Shown here: piece by piece, positions 59,601 through 64,000 of the stretch | Numbering within the stretch: position 1 is the stretch's first letter | Layout of the letters: every line of letters starts with the position of its first letter | Made by a program: the position numbers and the translations under genes | NCBI GenBank assembly: GCA_945643635.1 | Contig: CALZFC010000030.1 | Coordinates: 1,479,001 to 1,543,000, forward strand | Direction: 5' to 3' | DNA length: 64,000 nt | Source: Allodiplogaster sudhausi | Taxonomy: Eukaryota; Nematoda; Chromadorea; Rhabditida; Diplogasteridae | Notes under the pieces: generated by a model | What the model saw: only the letters and a program-made list of their open reading frames with translations | Told to the model about the DNA's origin: nothing | Database searches by the model: none

Positions 59601-61156
59601 ACTACGAGGACGATGTTCACGAGCAGCGTCAGCGCGGCCATCACGGCAAAGTACGCCTTTTGGAGGAGTGTGGCGAACTGGAGGACAAAGATTTTGTCTT
59701 TTTTTATTTTTAATAAAATATTTATTGCACATTAAAAAAAATGCTTTTTATTTTATTTACAACACAGACTGGTATATATTTTTTTCTCATTAAGTACCGA
59801 CATGTTCTGCCAAAATATCAATACGAAGCGATGAAAATTGAGTTTTGGTCAAAACGTACAGAATCGTCGCTCGCTAAGTCTGGCAGCATCGATGGCCGCC
59901 CGTCTGGCTGAATGACAACGAAGTAGTTGAAGCCCTTGTAACCATTGGGAGCCGTCAGCGGGATGGGAAGAAGGAAAATGAGTGCGAGACCGATGTGGTA
60001 GAGGAGCTGGTCATACTGAAATATATGTATGTATGGATAATGTTTACCAATTTTTTAGACGAAAATGTATTGACAAGTGTAGTATTTTTGCAACTCGTCA
60101 TCGGTAAATATTAAAAGTAAACTAAATTTATGAGCATGTAGAAACAATGAATATGTTATTATGATTATGAAGTTATCTGAGGAATCTCTTTTTTTTAAAG
60201 GTGCCAAAATCAATGTTCAATTGATTTTGGCACTATTAGCAAAACCTTTTTGCCTGACACAAGAGAGAAACGACTACAATAGTTAGGACACTTCAAACAG
60301 ATTACGGTCATGTTTCATGCTGGTTTCATAGACTGAGAAGATGTAGCAAACCCGTTTAGTCAACGGAAAAGCGACTGCCACAAGGCGATTGAGAGCTAGG
60401 ACAAAGCTGGCCTCTAGCTGAGCTCCCTGCCAATAGAGCAGGAGGAAGTGGCCCGTCCTCGACAAGTTCGACTTCTCTAGCCAGTCATACCCGAGAATAT
60501 ACATACATATGTAGAAAATAAATATTATTTTCTTTATTTAACACACGAAAATATGCACGTACATATGTAAATAAAAATAAGAAAGAAAAAAAATAATGTT
60601 TCAGTAAAGTATTTTACCATAAGAACCAAGTTGGCCACGTCGTTAGCATTATTAGAAACATTACTGTGAAGTAGACAATAAAGTCCTTCAAAAAAAGTAA
60701 ATTTTTATTTATTTTTTCTTTTGTTTTTAAAACCGAAATAAAATCTCAAATCCTTACGGTCATTCCTGCAATGACAATAATGCGAAAGGTGAACATGGCG
60801 CAGTAGCTTCGATTCGAAAGGATACGGTAGTAGACAAAGAAGGCGAGAGGAAATGTCAGAATTCCAATGGCAGACATCGCCATTGTCGTCATCCAGTCAA
60901 GTAGATTTAGGAAGGCAAACTTAATCAATAATAATGAAAAAGAAATTTTGATAAACTTAACGGATTACAAAACTTAACCGTATTCGATTTCAAGTTTTCT
61001 GTCTCTCTATAATTCACATGCTCTCTCGCACTTAAATCAAGGCAAACGGCACGAAATAAAAATTGCATTTTGGCTTCTTTAAATCGATAATAATCTTTCA
61101 AAGCAAAAGACACTTACTTCCTCGTCAACAGCGTCCGATGATTCGGCTTCGGCCAT
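56641..61156 (-). CDS. Nematode serpentine chemoreceptor-like 7TM protein (srg/srv type)
   Basis: Minus-strand exons are 61156-61118, 60919-60758, 60685-60618, ~60500-60352, 60015-59860, 59677-59471, 57030-56928 and 56840-56641 (~350 aa). Start MAEAESSDAVDEE. Membrane segments in order: SAIGILTFPLAFFVYYRIL (TM1); FIVYFTVMFLIMLTTWPTWF; the TM3 region with LEASFVLALNRLVAVAFPLT, the hallmark NRxxAxxFPxxx of this superfamily; YHIGLALIFLLPIPLTAP; a long loop; MAALTLLVNIVLVVLLAC; and, C-terminally, TVSDYMQNIAVLYTIPLLQA and VNLFIIIIICG, with a basic tail VFSHTMRRTLLPRW. All junctions keep phase except exon 3 to 4, where no AG acceptor restores frame (missing microexon or lesion). Intron 6 holds a 2.3 kb LTR element, yet the exons on each side join in phase 0. 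Likely a G-protein-coupled chemosensory receptor in sensory cilia. Confidence 0.75.
57096..59395 (-). mobile_element. Non-autonomous LTR retrotransposon in receptor intron 6
   Basis: Direct repeats 57096-57231 and 59209-59395 are LTRs in minus orientation. They begin TGTCGTGTATAT, contain a TATATAAACC-type TATA box and ATTAATAAAC polyadenylation signal, and the upper copy ends AAGCAACA (TG...CA). A purine tract (CGGGGAGG on the minus strand) abuts the downstream LTR as a polypurine tract. ACTGGCGATCAGG follows the upstream LTR after two bases (TA), a plausible tRNA primer site (TGGCGATC). The downstream LTR lacks ~45 bp at its 3' end, which would explain the absence of a target duplication. 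No gag or pol domain was recognised; the interior is a leader, a 26-bp minisatellite and ~900 bp of unassigned sequence (57232-58138). Confidence 0.75.
58139..59091 (+). repeat. 26-bp minisatellite, ~36 copies
   Basis: The unit is GGCGACTTACGGATACAGG followed by (C/T)GCCC(A/T)(C/T), in two main variants (ending CCCTC or CCCAT). Because 26 is not a multiple of 3 and the plus strand has no stop in any frame, all three plus frames are open for 290-390 codons. These are not regarded as genes. Confidence 0.95.
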
Positions 61157-61373
61157 ATTAGCAGAAAAGATCGCAAATAATCTCAAATATAACAAAATAG
61201 ATTTCGCGAACGATTCTGTTAAACAATTAAATAACACCGCTTCCGGGAGGACGTACAAAATCATCTTATAAAAAGAAAAGATTATACCGCCAAGAGTTAA
61301 GAAAGAGTCTTTTCTCAAAGTATTAGAGCTATGTAAAGGCTTCACATTTTGAAAGTTGGATCTCTATCTCGTC

Positions 61374-61435
<62 letters not shown>

Positions 61436-62848
61436 GTATATTCGCATACATGATGTTACTTGGTGCGACAACATTAGAATGGCATAGAGATGCACTTATG
61501 TATATGTAAAGCTCAAGACAATGACAGGACAAGATGCAAATAGAAGGAGAAGAAAAGAAAATTACAAATGAAAAGTAAGAACAAGAAAGAAGAAAAGAAG
61601 GAGAAATTAGGCAAATCGAATATATGATATCAGACAAATTATTTGTGAAAGGCGATGCTTGTGAATGCGTCAAAAAAGAGAGAAAACTCACTATCAGCAT
61701 TACGCTCCTTGAATGTTTTATGAATAATCGAATTTTTAGGAGTATTATCACTAGCCTATAAGTCTGACAGCATAAAAAAACAACCCTGAAAATTTGATTG
61801 ACTTTCATTAACTTTGAAGGATGTTATGAATGAAAAACAAAAAGTTAATAGAATTTTGCACGGCACGGTATCATGACGTATGTATGTAGTTCTTAAAGAA
61901 AGGAATTTCCCAGAGCAAGACAATAGAACCGCAATTAACTCTTTAAGGAAATGAAAACGTTATTACCTTCGTCTGCCTTTCCAATCTTAGGCCTTGCTGA
62001 TTGTTTTCACAACGATTTGATCGTTCTCATGAACCCAACATTTTAGATGTTTTTGAATTATGCCGTTAAATCTTGGCATTTAGCAATATCACATGATGAG
62101 AATGAAAAATAGGAATGTATTATACGTAGAGTGTAACACTTTCTACATACGTTATAAAAAAACCCTTCAATCGGTGGAAAGGAAGATGTTTGTGGTAAAT
62201 TTTAGTTTCTTTAATTACCTAACTTGAGTATTTTTCAATTATAGTTGTAAATAGCAGACAGTCTGATTAATGATATGAGCAGCCTACATGTCGAATTGGT
62301 AAGCAGACGAATGACAGCGGAGCATAGTTTACTCTACATAAAAAAAACAGATCCTGATAATAACATATTGTCGCAAGGCATCCCGTTCTTTTTATCTCTC
62401 TCTCTCTCCATCTCTCTCGATCTCACATTCACTATCGCTGTGCCTCTCTGTCACAGTCTACCTGTCTCTTTCTCGCTTGATTATAACTATGTATAATCTG
62501 GCAGTTAATGGGCACTATGATCATATAATAACTTTCAATTGAGTCAGAACGCGAAAACGAGACACAAACTTGACACATTCTTAATTTGATCATACATTTG
62601 GAGAATAATAAATTACTTCTAACTTTAATTCGTTACAATTTATTGTGATTGTATAATTTATTTATTCATACATCAACTAATGATGTGACAACATGTGGAG
62701 TGAATATGGCAAAATAAGTTAAGGCAGGTGAAAGGAGAGAAACAGTTGAAAAGAAAATTATGATGTGTCGTTGCAGGATCTTAAAATATGGAAGAGGGAA
62801 AGGGGGGGGGGAGTAAGAGATTTACAGTAAACAGTAGGAAAACTGAAT
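61157..62848. other. Intergenic, with (TA)n at 61377-61440
   Basis: Upstream region of the serpentine receptor, then AT-rich spacer with short CT tracts at 62395-62420. No other supported feature. Confidence 0.55.
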
Positions 62849-64000
62849 TTATAATTTATTCAGATCAAGATTAGTTAGCTTATGTAGATCAGAATTTGCA
62901 AGGGCTCTCTTAAAACTTAGAATATCACGGCTAATGAGTTCTAACGGCAGTTTCATGTACATTAACGGAGTACGCATAGAGAAGCAGTGTCGAAGTAACA
63001 TGAGTTTCCATCGCGGGAAGTGAAAGTTGAAAGCAGATACTCTACCGTTGCATGGTTTAAAAACTACAAAATCACTAATGGGCAAGTCGACAAGCTGGTG
63101 CAGTATTTTATAGAAAAAGACAATGTCAGAGAAGGCTCGCAAGGAATGTAATGAGGGAAGTTTAAAAAGAGAGATGCGTGTGGCATAAGACGGGATATTT
63201 GCAAAGGATATAATTGTGGAATTGCAACGAATAAATAGCAGCCGGGTGAATGTATGTTGCACATTTTCAAGTTTGCGGATGAGCATTAATTTGTAAGGTG
63301 ACCATACAATGGAGCAAAATTGAAGGACGGGGATAACGTAAGCTTTGTAACAACGAATATATATCTCTGGGTGGCTTGATCTGAGACAGCGGAAAAGACA
63401 ATATATTATTCTAAGAGATTTTCTACATACCAGTTCGATGTGGGAGGAGAAAGACAACTCTGAGTCGATGAGTACGCCGAGGTCCCGAACAGGCTGGCCT
63501 GCAACAGGAAAGGTTGAGCCAGTTATTAGAGGGTACGGAAGTTTGGGATTTGTTTTGCCTAAGTGGAGTACGCTACTTTTTTTGAAAGATATATTTAGTT
63601 GCATAGTTTTACAATATTCGGAGATCAATATAGAAGCTTTAGAAAGTTGGGAGTGTGACTCTGATGCGGAATTTGGGTGAAATATGGTAAAAGCCTTTAA
63701 GTCGTCGGCAAAAAGTGAACATTTAACCAACGGCAGTGGTGATAAAAGAGACGGAATATCTGAAATAAACCAGTTGAAGAGCATTGGTGATAAGACACTG
63801 CCTTGAGGCACACCGCTAAAAGCCTTAAATGAGACAGAAAGGGAATCATTAACACGAACTCTGGATGAACGGTTTTCAAAAAAGGATGAGAACCATTTTA
63901 GGAGGTTTCCTCCAATTCCGATTTTAGCCAGCTTTAATAGCAACTTATTGTGACAGACAACATCAAAGGCTTTCGCAAAGTCATAGTACAGAATATCGAC
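62849..64000 (-). CDS. Non-LTR retrotransposon reverse transcriptase, 3' part
   Basis: An uninterrupted minus-strand frame runs from the window edge to TAG at 62849. RT motifs in order are YYDFAKAFDVVCHNKLL, GGNLLKWFSSFF, SGVPQGSVLSPMLFNWFI (block 4), CSLFADDLKAF (the catalytic (Y/F)ADD box), then VRDLGVLIDSELSFSSH and the C-terminal thumb/tail (YKAYVIPVLQFCSIVWSP). This matches jockey/CR1-type LINE polymerases, which nick DNA and prime reverse transcription at the target. The endonuclease and ORF1 lie beyond the window. No poly(A) tail is obvious just below 62849. The frame is intact over ~380 residues, so the copy is young. Confidence 0.9.
   Translation of the reverse strand, partial: VDILYYDFAKAFDVVCHNKLLLKLAKIGIGGNLLKWFSSFFENRSSRVRVNDSLSVSFKAFSGVPQGSVLSPMLFNWFISDIPSLLSPLPLVKCSLFADDLKAFTIFHPNSASESHSQLSKASILISEYCKTMQLNISFKKSSVLHLGKTNPKLPYPLITGSTFPVAGQPVRDLGVLIDSELSFSSHIELVCRKSLRIIYCLFRCLRSSHPEIYIRCYKAYVIPVLQFCSIVWSPYKLMLIRKLENVQHTFTRLLFIRCNSTIISFANIPSYATRISLFKLPSLHSLRAFSDIVFFYKILHQLVDLPISDFVVFKPCNGRVSAFNFHFPRWKLMLLRHCFSMRTPLMYMKLPLELISRDILSFKRALANSDLHKLTNLDLNKL

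Overview
The window is nuclear DNA from a nematode-like animal. The introns are short GT-AG (some GC-AG) with TTT(N)CAG-type acceptors. A multi-exon seven-transmembrane gene resembles the nematode serpentine chemoreceptors (srg/srv type), and there are tandem ionotropic-receptor-like genes, a small tandem family of GPI-type Ly6/three-finger proteins, and several eukaryotic transposon classes. No bacterial features were seen. I cannot name the species. All gene models below were assembled by eye from splice sites and reading phase.

Layout. 0-0.9 kb: 3' end of an unknown gene. 1.06-6.13 kb: a Mutator-like (MULE) DNA transposon with ~1 kb inverted repeats and an apparently intact 11-exon FLYWCH-MULE transposase on the minus strand; a near-identical copy of its flanks at position 1-300 preserves what looks like the empty target site (TTAA). 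6.6-12.7 kb: three tandem copies of a Ly6-like gene, two frameshifted and one intact. 13.6-16.5 kb: unknown acidic/Ser-rich gene. 17.5-19.8 kb: gene with a weak FLYWCH-like N-terminus. 20.4-24.65 kb: TIPRL/TIP41 orthologue, a conserved housekeeping regulator. 25.7-26.9 kb: Gln/Tyr-rich protein with 15-residue repeats. 28.3-28.7 kb: decayed CDC34/UBE2R-type ubiquitin-conjugating enzyme. 28.8-29.8 kb: broken Argonaute fragment. 31.3-34.5 kb: unknown helical membrane-anchored protein.

35.2-44.66 kb is a ~9.45 kb imperfect palindrome (foldback element). Its left arm is interrupted by a ~2.5 kb hAT-like non-autonomous element made mostly of a 167-bp tandem array; the right arm keeps the uninterrupted site. 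45.6-48.6 and 49.4-52.3 kb: tandem ionotropic-receptor-like genes, the second clearly decayed. 52.7-52.95 kb: inverted 3' fragment of the Gln/Tyr-rich gene. 54.9-55.9 kb (minus): small single-pass membrane protein. 56.6-61.16 kb (minus): serpentine receptor whose sixth intron carries a non-autonomous LTR element containing ~36 copies of a 26-bp minisatellite. 62.85-64 kb (minus): 3' part of a non-LTR retrotransposon reverse transcriptase.

The most unusual pattern is in three unrelated genes (17.5-19.8, 20.4-24.65 and 54.9-55.9 kb). Four individual exons are each bracketed by a sense-strand (CT)n tract immediately upstream and a (GA)n tract immediately downstream. The tracts are complementary, so the pre-mRNA could pair across the exon, a geometry expected to favour back-splicing (circular RNA) or exon skipping. 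Other points of note are three GC-AG introns in one transposase and another in a receptor, and a MULE that seems to have used a 4-bp TTAA target.
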